Shown here in pieces: positions 38,033 through 45,763 of a DNA stretch of 64,000 nt (positions are counted from its first letter, which is position 1; each line of letters starts with the position of its first letter). Both the position numbers and the translations under genes were made by a program. Under the pieces are notes generated by a model, which worked only from the letters and a program-made list of their open reading frames with translations, did no database searches and was not told where the DNA came from. The stretch covers positions 48,179 through 112,178 of the forward strand of contig CANQWN010000006.1 of NCBI GenBank assembly GCA_947627575.1, read 5' to 3'. This stretch comes from an uncultured Clostridia bacterium. Its GTDB lineage: Bacteria > Bacillota > Clostridia > Christensenellales > Borkfalkiaceae.

Positions 38033-38516
38033 ATTAAAATCGTAGAATACCAAGCGCATATGAAGAGCAGGTAAAGGATATGCTTGTCGAACTTCAAACG
38101 TATCTTTCTTCCCTAGATAAGCGCGGCGTGCTTGTTTTGAAAGATTGCTACCGCAGCGACTATTTTCAATACGTTATGCGCGAGGTCGAAAATCACAGCG
38201 GCAAAATTTTTATTGCCGTAAGCGGCGATAAAGCCGTGGGATTGGTCGTTTGCAAAATTTTTCAGGGCGGAGGGGAAGCGGAAATAACTACCTGTTGTCA
38301 GAAAATAGGTTTTATAATTGATGTGGTTGAAACCGAAGACCAATGGGATACGGCATTTGCACAAATTTGCTTTCCGTTGCGGAAACATATTTTAAAGAAA
38401 ATGATTGCCGATACATTCAATCAGAGACCTTTGCGCCGAACAAACAGGCAAGGCGTTTATATGAAAAGTTCGGCTTCGGCGTCAACTGCTACTATGTGTC
38501 AAAAGAGATAAAATGA
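38033..38516 (+). pseudogene. Frameshifted GNAT acetyltransferase
   Basis: The pieces of an acetyltransferase lie in different frames. A start like KIVEYQ at 38036, then PSAYEEQVKDMLVELQ in a second frame, the core strand FIAVSGDKAVGLVV, and a third frame ending with PNKQARRLYEKFGF and a typical GNAT C-terminus to TGA 38516. At least two frameshifts separate them. The longest open piece (38080-38511) could not form a complete enzyme. Confidence 0.7.
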
Positions 38517-38560
38517 TTTACGTAACGGCGATATACCTTTGCGGTGAAAATATATAAAAA

Positions 38561-38745
38561 CTTTACGACTTTTTGATAAAAGAGATTAATTTATTTGACA
38601 ACAAAATAGAATATACTTCAACAGTTCGATAAGAACAAATCCCGACGGGGAACGTCAGACGATGACAAGCCCGTCGGGATTTTTATTTACAATGAAATTA
38701 TCAAAACCGTTTAATGCAGATTGAAATGTATGCGTAAGGCGCAGC
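38561..38745 (+). pseudogene. Decayed 3' end of a large serine recombinase (copy 2)
   Basis: It aligns base for base over about 180 bp with 23615-23812, the 3' end of the intact recombinase, including AAGAACAAATCCCGACGGGG, the hairpin and the final GAAATGTATG codons, with scattered substitutions and small gaps. Its downstream flank (38746-38818) matches the flank of copy 3 at 43203-43275 but not that of the intact gene. The rest of the 38517-38942 gap holds a hairpin at 38830-38868 and the promoter at 38889. Confidence 0.75.
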
Positions 38746-38888
38746 TGCGCATTAATTTTAAATTTAAAAAAACCAAATGTAAATCATTGTTAATCAATGT
38801 TATGGTAATTTAAATACCAAATTCGGTTAAAGCCGGTGATTTGCGAGAAGCAGTCAGCGGCTTTTATTAATACAGGGCTGAATTATAG

Positions 38889-38917
38889 TTGGGATTTGAA
38901 AGCCTTTGTGATAGAAT
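38889..38917 (+). promoter_or_regulatory. Probable promoter of the DUF2779 gene
   Basis: TTGGGA and TAGAAT are 17 bp apart, about 25 bp before the start codon. Confidence 0.45.
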
Positions 38918-38942
38918 ATAGAAAACCTAATATGGGGGGCAT

Positions 38943-40436
38943 ATGAAACTTTCAAAAAGCAAATACACGAGGTTTTGTCAGTGCCCGAAAATGCTTTGGC
39001 TGGACAAAAACAAACCCGAGTCGGCGGTTGTTGACGAGGGCGTACAGCAAAGATTTGAAGTGGGCAACGAGGTGGGCGATCTCGCCATGGGGGTTTTGGG
39101 CGATTACGTCGAAGTCACCGTTTTGCAGAGCGACGGAACGCTTAATATACCCGCAATGCTTGCAAAGACGAAAGACCTTATCGCCTCGGGCGTGCAAAAT
39201 ATTTGCGAAGCCTCGTTTCAGGCAAAAAACTGCTTTTGCGCCGTGGATATTCTGCACGCGGAAAACGGCGGCTACGCCATTTATGAGGTAAAGTCAAGCA
39301 CTAAAGTAAGCGAAGTATATCTTTGGGACGTCGCGTTTCAAAAGTGGGTGTTGGAGCAAGCGGGCGTTTCGGTTACGGGCGCGTATATAGTGCATATTAA
39401 TAACGAGTACGTGAGAGACGGCGATATAGATATTCACAAGCTCTTTAAAGTTGAAAACGTCTGGGAATATATTGCGCCTTACTGCGGTTTGGTAGAGGGC
39501 AACGTAGCCCGCGCTCGGCAATACCTGAAGCAGATCGAAGAACCCGAAATGCCGCCGGGCTTGCAGTGCAAAAAACCCTACGACTGCGCCTATTGGCAAT
39601 ACTGCTTAAGGAATTTGCCCGCCCCTTCGGTCTTTGATTTATATAACATGCATTTTGCGAAGGCGTGCGAGTACTATAACGGCGGCATAATAACCTTTGA
39701 CGACTGCATAAGCAGCGGGATAAATCTTTCCGAAAAGCAATTGACCCAAATTAAGCACGCCTTACTAGACTTGCCGACCTATGTCGATAAAGACGGCGTG
39801 CTGGAATTTTTAAATTGCCTTTGGTATCCTTTGTATTTTCTGGATTTTGAAACGTACCAGTCCTGCGTGCCGCTATACGACGGAACGCGACCCTATCAGC
39901 AAGTGCCCTTTCAATATTCGTTGCACTATATTGCCGAGCCAAACGGCGAGCTGAAGCATAAAGAATTCCTCGCGGACGAGAAGCGCGACCCCCGCCGCGA
40001 GCTTGCCGAAAGGCTGTGCGAAGATATTCCTTTTGGGGCTTGCGTGCTTGCCTATAACAAGGCGTTCGAGTGTACAAGAATAATGGAACTCGCCCAAACC
40101 TATCCCGATTTAGTCGATAAACTTATGCACATAAGAGGCAATATACGCGATTTGCTGGACATATTTCAGGGCGGATACGTATATAACAGGGCTATGGGCG
40201 GTAGTTTTTCGATAAAGAGCGTTTTACCTGCGATATTCCCAGGTAATCCAAATTTGAATTATCACAATTTAGAGGACGTGCATAACGGTTCCGAGGCAAT
40301 GGGCGCATATTTCGAACTTCGGAAACTAAAAGGCGAAGCGCGAGAACGCCTGCGCAAGAGCTTGCTTGCCTATTGCAAGCTCGACACAATGGCAATGGTA
40401 ATGCTTTGGCAAAGATTGAAGGAGTTGGCTATTTGA
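38943..40436 (+). CDS. DUF2779 protein (PD-(D/E)XK nuclease plus RNase H-fold exonuclease-like domain)
   Basis: This 497-aa protein starts at ATG 38943 behind GGGGGG. The N-terminus LSKSKYTRFCQCPKMLWL is the Cas4/AddB-like opening, with further Cys residues at LQCKKPYDCAYWQYC that could hold a metal or Fe-S cluster. IYEVKSS supplies the nuclease Glu-x-Lys. The C-terminal half contains YFLDFET, the DEDD-type exonuclease signature of DUF2779, and later LLAYCKLDTMAM. Such proteins are thought to act in DNA processing in mobile or stress contexts. It overlaps the next start by a few bases. Confidence 0.8.
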   Translation: MKLSKSKYTRFCQCPKMLWLDKNKPESAVVDEGVQQRFEVGNEVGDLAMGVLGDYVEVTVLQSDGTLNIPAMLAKTKDLIASGVQNICEASFQAKNCFCAVDILHAENGGYAIYEVKSSTKVSEVYLWDVAFQKWVLEQAGVSVTGAYIVHINNEYVRDGDIDIHKLFKVENVWEYIAPYCGLVEGNVARARQYLKQIEEPEMPPGLQCKKPYDCAYWQYCLRNLPAPSVFDLYNMHFAKACEYYNGGIITFDDCISSGINLSEKQLTQIKHALLDLPTYVDKDGVLEFLNCLWYPLYFLDFETYQSCVPLYDGTRPYQQVPFQYSLHYIAEPNGELKHKEFLADEKRDPRRELAERLCEDIPFGACVLAYNKAFECTRIMELAQTYPDLVDKLMHIRGNIRDLLDIFQGGYVYNRAMGGSFSIKSVLPAIFPGNPNLNYHNLEDVHNGSEAMGAYFELRKLKGEARERLRKSLLAYCKLDTMAMVMLWQRLKELAI

Positions 40437-40879
40437 AACTTATGCAAAAGCAGTTAAAAGAATTATGGCAACGGGCGGTGGGAAAACGGGCAAAAAATAT
40501 AATGTTGCCGTACTTTACAAAGGATGAAAAAATAAGGTTTAAGCGGGAAGCGGCTATAATAGAGCAGACAGGCACAACCGAGCAGATTTTATCTTTTGTA
40601 AATCAAGCCGACGAGGCACGTAAAAAGGGGAGTTTTTACGTCGAGGGCGAAGCGAATTGCAGTTTTATATTGTATGCCGTCGGCGCGACGACGGTAAGTC
40701 CGCTTTGGATACGGTCGCCGTTCGAACTTTTCATAAATCCCCTAATCGAAAATAAGCCCGAGTATAAAATAGTTTTTGCCGACGAGCCAGAGTTTCCTTC
40801 CGGGGACGAGGGAATGGATTATGACAAATTTATAATAAAGTGGGCGGTAAAACACGGCATTATAAAAAAGAGCAGTTAA
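40434..40879 (+). CDS. DnaE-like palm fragment (degenerate), first part
   Basis: I place the start at TTG 40434 or ATG 40443, overlapping the preceding stop. The segment EGEANCSFILYAVGATTVSPL followed by SPFELFINPL aligns with the polymerase III alpha palm motif RGSAAGSLVAYxLGITxVDPL..FERFLNP. The Asp-x-Asp active-site segment expected next is not preserved (FADEPEF instead), so polymerase activity is unlikely. A second part lies in the next frame. Either a frameshift split one gene or two genes overlap by 40 bp. The resemblance is from memory of the motif. Confidence 0.45.
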
Positions 40880-41220
40880 AGACAAACGACTTTTATCTGC
40901 CCGCGCGAAATTATCAGTTTGTTTACGAGGTGCTTTCAGAATCCAACGGAAATATAATCTGGTACGAGCAAGCGATAGAGCTATTATCCCGCATAGGCGG
41001 ATTTACCTATGCCGAAGCCGACCTTTTGCGGCGGGAAATAAAAGAGGGCAAAACTCGCTTTGCGCAACAGCGGAAGAGGTTTATAAATCACGCGGTACAG
41101 ACGGGATACAGATGGGAAGACGCAGGCAAATACTTTTATTATATCTTTAACTCATTATTAAATGGCGATTTAAGGCTGAAAGCCCACGCCACTGCCACCG
41201 TGTTTGGGAGAAGAGTTTAA
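40840..41220 (+). CDS. DnaE-like fragment, second part
   Basis: This is a 126-aa frame (GTG start at 40840) overlapping the previous gene. IIWYEQAIELLSRIGGF and TYAEADLLRREIKEGK match the DnaE stretch that in true polymerases reads xYQEQVMQIAxxLAGYSLGEADLLRRAMGKK, and KRFINHAVQTGY matches the following REKFIxGAxxNG. Together with the first part it looks like a shrunken alpha subunit lacking the PHP, much of the palm and the OB domains. No separate ribosome site is clear, so a frameshifted single gene is plausible. Confidence 0.45.
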   Translation: MGGKTRHYKKEQLKTNDFYLPARNYQFVYEVLSESNGNIIWYEQAIELLSRIGGFTYAEADLLRREIKEGKTRFAQQRKRFINHAVQTGYRWEDAGKYFYYIFNSLLNGDLRLKAHATATVFGRRV

Positions 41221-41752
41221 TTGGATATTATGACGGGCAAATTTCTTGCATATATTTTGCGGCACAATCCCGCGGCTTGCGGCATTGAATTAGATAAAAA
41301 CGGCTGGGCAAGCGTTGAAGGGCTTTTGGCGGGCGCGCAGAAATCGGGCAGAAATATAAATTTTACTATGCTCGAAAAAATCGTAGAAAACGACGATAAG
41401 GGGCGATATGAGTTTAACGCCGATAAGAGCAAAATACGCGCGACTTATGGACACTCGCTGCCCGTCGATTTAAACTTGCAGATAAAGATTCCGTCCGATA
41501 TTTTATATCACGGCACAGCCGAAAAGTTTTAGGATGGGATAAAGCAATTCGGATTGACAAAAGAGCCGCAATTTCGTCCATTTATCGTCCGAAAAAAGCA
41601 CGGCGGAAAAGGTTGGCACAAGGCACGGTAAGCCCGTTATTTTAATGATATATGCGGGGCAAATGGCAAAAGACGGATATGAATTTTATCAATCCGCAAG
41701 CGGGATTTGGCTTACCGAAAAAGTCCCTGTAGATTATATTGTTTATGACTGA
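41221..41752 (+). pseudogene. kptA: RNA 2'-phosphotransferase (Tpt1/KptA), broken
   Basis: The N-terminal half is intact: LAYILRHNPAACGIELDKNGWASV and the YHGTAEKF motif of Tpt1/KptA. A TAG at 41530 ends the frame. Beyond it, other frames still read RFVH-like remains, then ILMIYAGQMAKDGYEFYQSASGIWLTEKVPVDYI and TGA at 41750, the normal C-terminus. So the gene is inactivated by a stop plus at least one frameshift. The enzyme transfers a 2'-phosphate from RNA to NAD. It follows the DnaE-like gene directly. Confidence 0.85.
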
Positions 41753-41831
41753 AAAATTTGAAACAAAGCGGACGATGAATCTGCTTGTTATATTTTTACA
41801 CGGTGGGAGAGACCGCAAAGGAGAAAAAATT

Positions 41832-42524
41832 ATGGATAAAAAAACTATGGATGAAAACGTATTTAATTTTATTTACGTTGCCGCTATGAGAGACGCCGTC
41901 TTGCAGAAAGCATTTAAAGGCAAAAAGAAATGGCTTTACGAGCCTAATGATTTAAAAAAATGGAGCGATTATATCCGAGAGTTTACGGACAAGGTACTTA
42001 CGGGAAAATTTAAAAAACAAAACGATTACAATGACGCATTTCTTAAAACCGCAAAACAGGTTTGCGATATTATTAACCTTAAAATCAAGGAAAGGAATGA
42101 AAGCGGTTCGTTTACTTTCGGGAATGCGCAAAAGCTGCTGAATATTATGTTAAAATATTTTTACATAACCTGCTACGGTGATAATAATAAGAAGAGAGAC
42201 AACTTCCGCTTTTGTCATTGCCCGATGGACCAGATAATGCTTGAAAAAGTATGGGAAGCATGTAAGTGTGAAACGAAAAAGCGGTGTAGTAGACAGTGCC
42301 GTGATACATGTCAATACGGACTGCGCACTATATCGGAAATGCAATGTTACGAAGCAAAGGGTATCTTTACAGATAGTTGGGGCAATGAAGATTTTAAAAA
42401 TGGCGGTTACCCCGATAGGTATTTGGCGTTCCAGGCTGCGGTAAAGGCGTTGGCGGACAAAGAAAATTGCTATCCCATAGAATACGATTACAGCGTATGG
42501 GGGAATCAAGCCGACGGGGAATGA
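41832..42524 (+). CDS. Cys-rich hypothetical protein
   Basis: This is a 230-aa protein; ATG 41832 is chosen for its AAAGGAG site, rather than an upstream ATG at 41739. It is charged and helical. Between residues about 130 and 185 it has a Cys cluster (FCHCPMD, then CKC, CSRQCRDTC, QC) able to bind zinc. I do not recognise a family. It overlaps the HAD gene by 4 bp (ATGA), so the two are translationally coupled. Confidence 0.6.
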   Translation: MDKKTMDENVFNFIYVAAMRDAVLQKAFKGKKKWLYEPNDLKKWSDYIREFTDKVLTGKFKKQNDYNDAFLKTAKQVCDIINLKIKERNESGSFTFGNAQKLLNIMLKYFYITCYGDNNKKRDNFRFCHCPMDQIMLEKVWEACKCETKKRCSRQCRDTCQYGLRTISEMQCYEAKGIFTDSWGNEDFKNGGYPDRYLAFQAAVKALADKENCYPIEYDYSVWGNQADGE

Positions 42525-42997
42525 AGATAATTTTTTTGGATATCGACGGCGTTTTAAATTGCAAAACTTCCCGCTCGCGGTGTGGAAAATACGTCGGAAT
42601 TGATGACGGCAAACTATCGACAATCAAACGGGTTGCCGATGCGACGGGCGGGAAGATTGTGCTCGTCTCCACGTGGAAGCAAAGCTGGCAAAAGCTCGAA
42701 AAGGATAAATTTAAGCAAGACGACCTCGCTGACTATCTCGATAAAAAATTCAAAAGGCACGGATTGGAAGTTTACGATAAAACTTCGGACAGCCTTAACG
42801 GTATGTATTTCAGCCGCGGCGAAAGCATTTTGGACTTTATATATCGCAATAAAGTTACGGGCTATGTTATTTTGGACGATTTTCAATACGATTACGACGG
42901 ATGCGGTCTTACAGACAACCTTGTAAAAACCAACAACGCTACGGGGCTGACGCCCGAAAACGCCGCCCGCGCCATAAAAATTTTAAACGGAGTTTAA
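42521..42997 (+). CDS. HAD-fold phosphatase-like protein (HAD_SAK type)
   Basis: This 158-aa protein starts at ATG 42521, overlapping the previous stop. The HAD motif I is IFLDIDGVLN, then VLVSTWK as motif II (Ser/Thr), and YVILDDFQYD as motif IV; this small HAD type occurs in RNA-repair associated proteins (HAD domain of Swiss Army Knife RNA repair proteins). It would remove phosphate, for instance from RNA ends. Confidence is high for the HAD fold and moderate for the RNA-repair role, which is supported by the neighbouring Tpt1 remnant. Confidence 0.75.
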   Translation: MKIIFLDIDGVLNCKTSRSRCGKYVGIDDGKLSTIKRVADATGGKIVLVSTWKQSWQKLEKDKFKQDDLADYLDKKFKRHGLEVYDKTSDSLNGMYFSRGESILDFIYRNKVTGYVILDDFQYDYDGCGLTDNLVKTNNATGLTPENAARAIKILNGV

Positions 42998-43004
42998 GTT
43001 AAAG

Positions 43005-43095
43005 AAAAGCACACGCACCTAATCGAAGAGGGGGTAAAAGGCTCAATGAAACGGAGGCGGCCGTTTGCCGCAACCTCGCTTGTAAATCGCCCGAA
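43005..43095. repeat. Dispersed intergenic repeat, copy C (right half)
   Basis: AAGCACACGC, AGGGGGTAAAA, ACGGAGGCGGCCGTT and AATCGCCCG occur in the same order and spacing as at 20963-21055. The left arm of the hairpin is missing. Confidence 0.6.
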
Positions 43096-43115
43096 CCTGC
43101 TGCGGCGCAATTTTT

Positions 43116-43146
43116 AACCCTATGCTTTTTGCATAGGGTTGTTTTT
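43116..43146 (+). terminator. Rho-independent terminator
   Basis: AACCCTATGC, a TTTTT loop and GCATAGGGTT form a perfect 10-bp stem followed by GTTTTT. Confidence 0.75.
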
Positions 43147-43275
43147 ACAATGAAATTATCAAAACCGTTTAATGCAGATTGAAATGTATGCTTAAAGTGA
43201 CGATGCGCATCAATTTGAAGTTTAAATAAATCCCAAATGTAAGTCATTGTAAATCAATGTATAAGTTAATTAAAA
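43141..43275 (+). pseudogene. Decayed serine recombinase 3' end (copy 3) with shared flank
   Basis: The first 60 bases (ACAATGAAATTATCAAAACC onward to GAAATGTATG) equal copy 2 at 38690-38735, and the following 70 bases also match the flank of copy 2. The coding sense is lost. It sits directly behind repeat copy C. Confidence 0.65.
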
Positions 43276-43387
43276 TTTACTTGACATTACATTATGAATA
43301 TGTTATTGATAGACAAAATATCCCGTTTTTGGCTGTTGCGGAACAGGCGGGTTATCAAATCAAAGCAATTTTAAGGGAGGATATATC

Positions 43388-43555
43388 ATGACTAATGCGC
43401 AAACCGAAATAAAATATTTTTGGAATATATATCGAGAAATCTTGACGGAAAACGGTTAGCTGATCGCTATTTTTTTTGATGAAGGCGGTAAACTTGTCAA
43501 TGAAGCTAACGCGGCGCCGTTTACCGCACAAATTTTATTTCAACGACAAAAATTA
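43388..43555 (+). pseudogene. Small interrupted ORF before the ADP-ribosylglycohydrolase
   Basis: GGGAGG precedes ATG 43388; the frame opens with MTNAQTEIKYFWNIYREIL, stops at TAG 43457 and continues open (FFDEGGKLVNEANA) to about 43555. It appears to be a short gene broken by a nonsense change; family not recognised. A TTGACA box with a weak -10 lies at 43281-43309. Confidence 0.35.
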
Positions 43556-43575
43556 AGTTTTAAGGAGAAGGAATT

Positions 43576-44391
43576 ATGCTGGGTGCAATTATCGGCGATA
43601 TTGTAGGGAGCCGGTTTGAATTTCACAATACAAAAAATAAACACTTTAATTTCTTTGACGAAAGGTGCTGTTTCACCGATGACACTGTTATGACGGTTGC
43701 CGTTGCCAAGGCGCTTTTGTCAAGTAAAAGCCTGTCAGAACTTAAGCGGAATACGGTCGTCTGTATGCGCAGATTCGGACAAGCCTATCCGCACAGCGGT
43801 TACGGAGGGATGTTCAGCCGGTGGCTTGTTACCGCAAACCCACAGCCCTATAATAGTTACGGCAACGGCGCGGCAATGCGCATAAGTCCCGTCGGCTTTT
43901 TGGCGCGGGATGCCGGGGATGTGAAAAAACTTTCCGAAGCGGTGACTTCGGTAACTCACAACCACCCCGAGGGGCTAAAAGGGGCGGAGGCCATTGCAAT
44001 GGCAATATATTGGGCACGCCAAAATGAGGATAAGGAAGATATTTTTCAATTCATTGCAAGGTACTACTATCCCGTGCTAAAAACAGAGGAGCTGACATAT
44101 GAATCTTTGCACAAAAATTACAGTTGGGAATATGGACTCGGTTCGGTAACTTGTCAAGACAGCGTGCCGCAGGCAATAGCGTGCTTTAAAAAATCGGAGA
44201 GTTTTGAAGACGCTATTCGCTTGGCGGTTTCGATAGGCGGCGACAGCGACACAATTGCCGCGATGGTCGGCGGCATAGCCGAGGCGTATTACGGTATTCC
44301 CGAAGAAATTGAAAAACAGGCGTATGAATTTTTGCCCGAAGATTTTATAACGGTGATTGAAAAGTTTCGCAAATTTGCTAACCTACAATAA
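43576..44391 (+). CDS. ADP-ribosylglycohydrolase family protein
   Basis: This 271-aa protein starts at ATG 43576 after AAGGAG. GAIIGDIVGSRFEF opens the fold, FTDDTVMTVAVA is the first metal-binding motif (Thr-Asp-Asp), and SIGGDSDTIAAMVGGIAEAYYG is the second (Asp-x-Asp-Thr), as in DraG/ARH enzymes that remove ADP-ribose from proteins or nucleic acids with two Mg ions. All key residues are visible. It lies beside the remains of a Tpt1 gene, an NAD-dependent RNA repair enzyme that releases an ADP-ribose product. Confidence 0.9.
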   Translation: MLGAIIGDIVGSRFEFHNTKNKHFNFFDERCCFTDDTVMTVAVAKALLSSKSLSELKRNTVVCMRRFGQAYPHSGYGGMFSRWLVTANPQPYNSYGNGAAMRISPVGFLARDAGDVKKLSEAVTSVTHNHPEGLKGAEAIAMAIYWARQNEDKEDIFQFIARYYYPVLKTEELTYESLHKNYSWEYGLGSVTCQDSVPQAIACFKKSESFEDAIRLAVSIGGDSDTIAAMVGGIAEAYYGIPEEIEKQAYEFLPEDFITVIEKFRKFANLQ

Positions 44392-44506
44392 ACAAGTTGG
44401 CGCATAGTATTTAAAAAGAGGCGATACAAAAGCAAATTATGATAATATCCGGGGTGTTTTCAGGGTTGGTTTTTGAAAATAAAATAATATAGGAGAATTT
44501 TTAAAA

Positions 44507-44842
44507 ATGAATATCGCGGAAATTAATTTGGAAGAGGGTATGCCCACTTGCGTTGAGGCAATGGACAGATTAAAAAGTGAACTTAAACGTGCCAAACAGG
44601 GCGGATGTAAGTGCGCTATTGTCATTCATGGCTATGGCAGTTCCGGCAAAGGCGGCGTAATACGTTTAAAAGCCAGACAGTGGCTTAACGCGCAGGTTCG
44701 TAACGGAAAGTTAAAATCAGTTGTCAATGGCGAAGATTTCAATATATTGAATAATAAAGCGCGCGAATTGAGAGCGAAATTTCCCGAATTCGAACCTCTG
44801 TTGCGCGTCTCAAACCACGGTGTAACCGTAGTGGAATTGTAA
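44507..44842 (+). CDS. Smr-like domain protein
   Basis: This 111-aa protein starts at ATG 44507 after AGGAG. The CAIVIHGYGSSGKGGVI segment resembles the HGxGxG motif of Smr domains (as in MutS2), with the LEEGMPTCVEAMDRLKSELKRA start matching the usual leading helix. It may bind or nick branched DNA or RNA. It is the last gene before the tRNA-Gln and thus the right end of the putative island. Confidence 0.6.
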   Translation: MNIAEINLEEGMPTCVEAMDRLKSELKRAKQGGCKCAIVIHGYGSSGKGGVIRLKARQWLNAQVRNGKLKSVVNGEDFNILNNKARELRAKFPEFEPLLRVSNHGVTVVEL

Positions 44843-44865
44843 GTTACATAATAAAAGAGCCTGAA

Positions 44866-44900
44866 TCAAGCGCAATTAAGCGCTAAATTCAGGCTCTTTT
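44866..44900 (-). terminator. Terminator of tRNA-Gln
   Basis: AGAGCCTGAATC..CAGGCTCT forms a long stem, followed on the minus strand by TTTTATTAT. It is homologous to 23835-23885. Confidence 0.75.
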
Positions 44901-44975
44901 TGGCTGGGGTAGCTGGATTTGAACCAACGAATGACGGAGTCAGAGTCCGTTGCCTTACCGCTTGGCGACACCCCA
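44901..44975 (-). tRNA. tRNA-Gln (anticodon CTG)
   Basis: On the minus strand the 75-nt sequence starts TGGGGTGTCGCCAAG, has an anticodon stem ACGGA/TCCGT with loop CTCTGAC (anticodon CTG), a T arm with TTCAAAT loop, and ends TACCCCAGCCA, with the CCA encoded. All stems pair. It is the intact end of a direct repeat with 23886-23930 and so the likely attachment site of the island. Confidence 0.92.
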
Positions 44976-45100
44976 ACGGATTACTCAACTATTATATATG
45001 TATTCCGCCAAAATTACAAGCGATTTTAAGCGGTTTTTCAATTTTTTAGGATAAGCAAAATTTTGTGCACCGTAATTTTGACTATGGTGAAGTTGCAGGC

Positions 45101-45137
45101 GCGCCGACGGCATATTCAGCCGCGGCGCGCCGTTTTT
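45101..45137 (+). terminator. GC-rich hairpin with T-run
   Basis: GGCGCGCCG pairs with CGGCGCGCC, followed by TTTTT. It lies between the tRNA-Gln and hxlR. Confidence 0.5.
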
Positions 45138-45178
45138 ACTGTATTTTGGAAAATTTTTCCGAAATATTGATAAAACGT

Positions 45179-45207
45179 TTGACTTTTTCATTCTGCGCGA
45201 ATATAAT
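45179..45207 (+). promoter_or_regulatory. Promoter of hxlR-like gene
   Basis: TTGACT and TATAAT are exactly 17 bp apart, about 34 bp before the ATG. Confidence 0.75.
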
Positions 45208-45240
45208 TACAAATGTAAAGCCACAGTAAAAAAGTAAGTA

Positions 45241-45690
45241 ATGAAAAAGGCGGACGGATTTTTGAAAAAGAAGTTTCGTACAACGGGTGAAGCGGATATA
45301 ATTGCGTTAACCAAATTAGCGGCGACATTGCAACAGAAAAAGATGGTTAAGCCCGAAAATATCGAAAATGACGGCGACATTTGGCTTGCGAGGGCGTTGG
45401 ATCTTTTCGGCAACAGGTGGAAATTGAGGATAATCAATGGGCTTATGAAGGGACCCAAAAGATTTACGGCACTTCGTAAGCAGATAACGGGAATAAATGA
45501 AAAGGTATTGACGGAAAATCTTCGTTCGCTTGAATGCGACGGTTTTATAAACAGGGAATATTACGCGGAAATTCCGCCGCGTGTAGAGTATTCTCTCAAC
45601 GGCTTGGGCGCGTCCTTGCGGGGCGTTATAGGCGAAATGGAAAAATGGAGCGTAACATATTTGCGCCCCGTTTGCGAGGTGGAAAAATAG
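45241..45690 (+). CDS. HxlR-family winged-helix regulator
   Basis: This 149-aa protein has the HxlR signature at about residues 55-140: ALDLFGNRWKLRIINGLMKGPKRFTALRK as the first helices, INEKVLTENLRSLE as recognition helix, and the wing INREYYAEIPPRVEYSL. The N-terminal 45 residues are extra and basic. These regulators usually respond to redox or aldehyde/quinone stress. The start ATG 45241 has no obvious Shine-Dalgarno site; the promoter just before supports this start. No target operator is recognisable. Confidence 0.85.
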   Translation: MKKADGFLKKKFRTTGEADIIALTKLAATLQQKKMVKPENIENDGDIWLARALDLFGNRWKLRIINGLMKGPKRFTALRKQITGINEKVLTENLRSLECDGFINREYYAEIPPRVEYSLNGLGASLRGVIGEMEKWSVTYLRPVCEVEK

Positions 45691-45763
45691 CGACGACCTT
45701 GCCCCTGCCGTAAATCTAACGGAAAACTTTCGGTTTTGCGCTTAATGCGCGTGGGGGTGTGGT

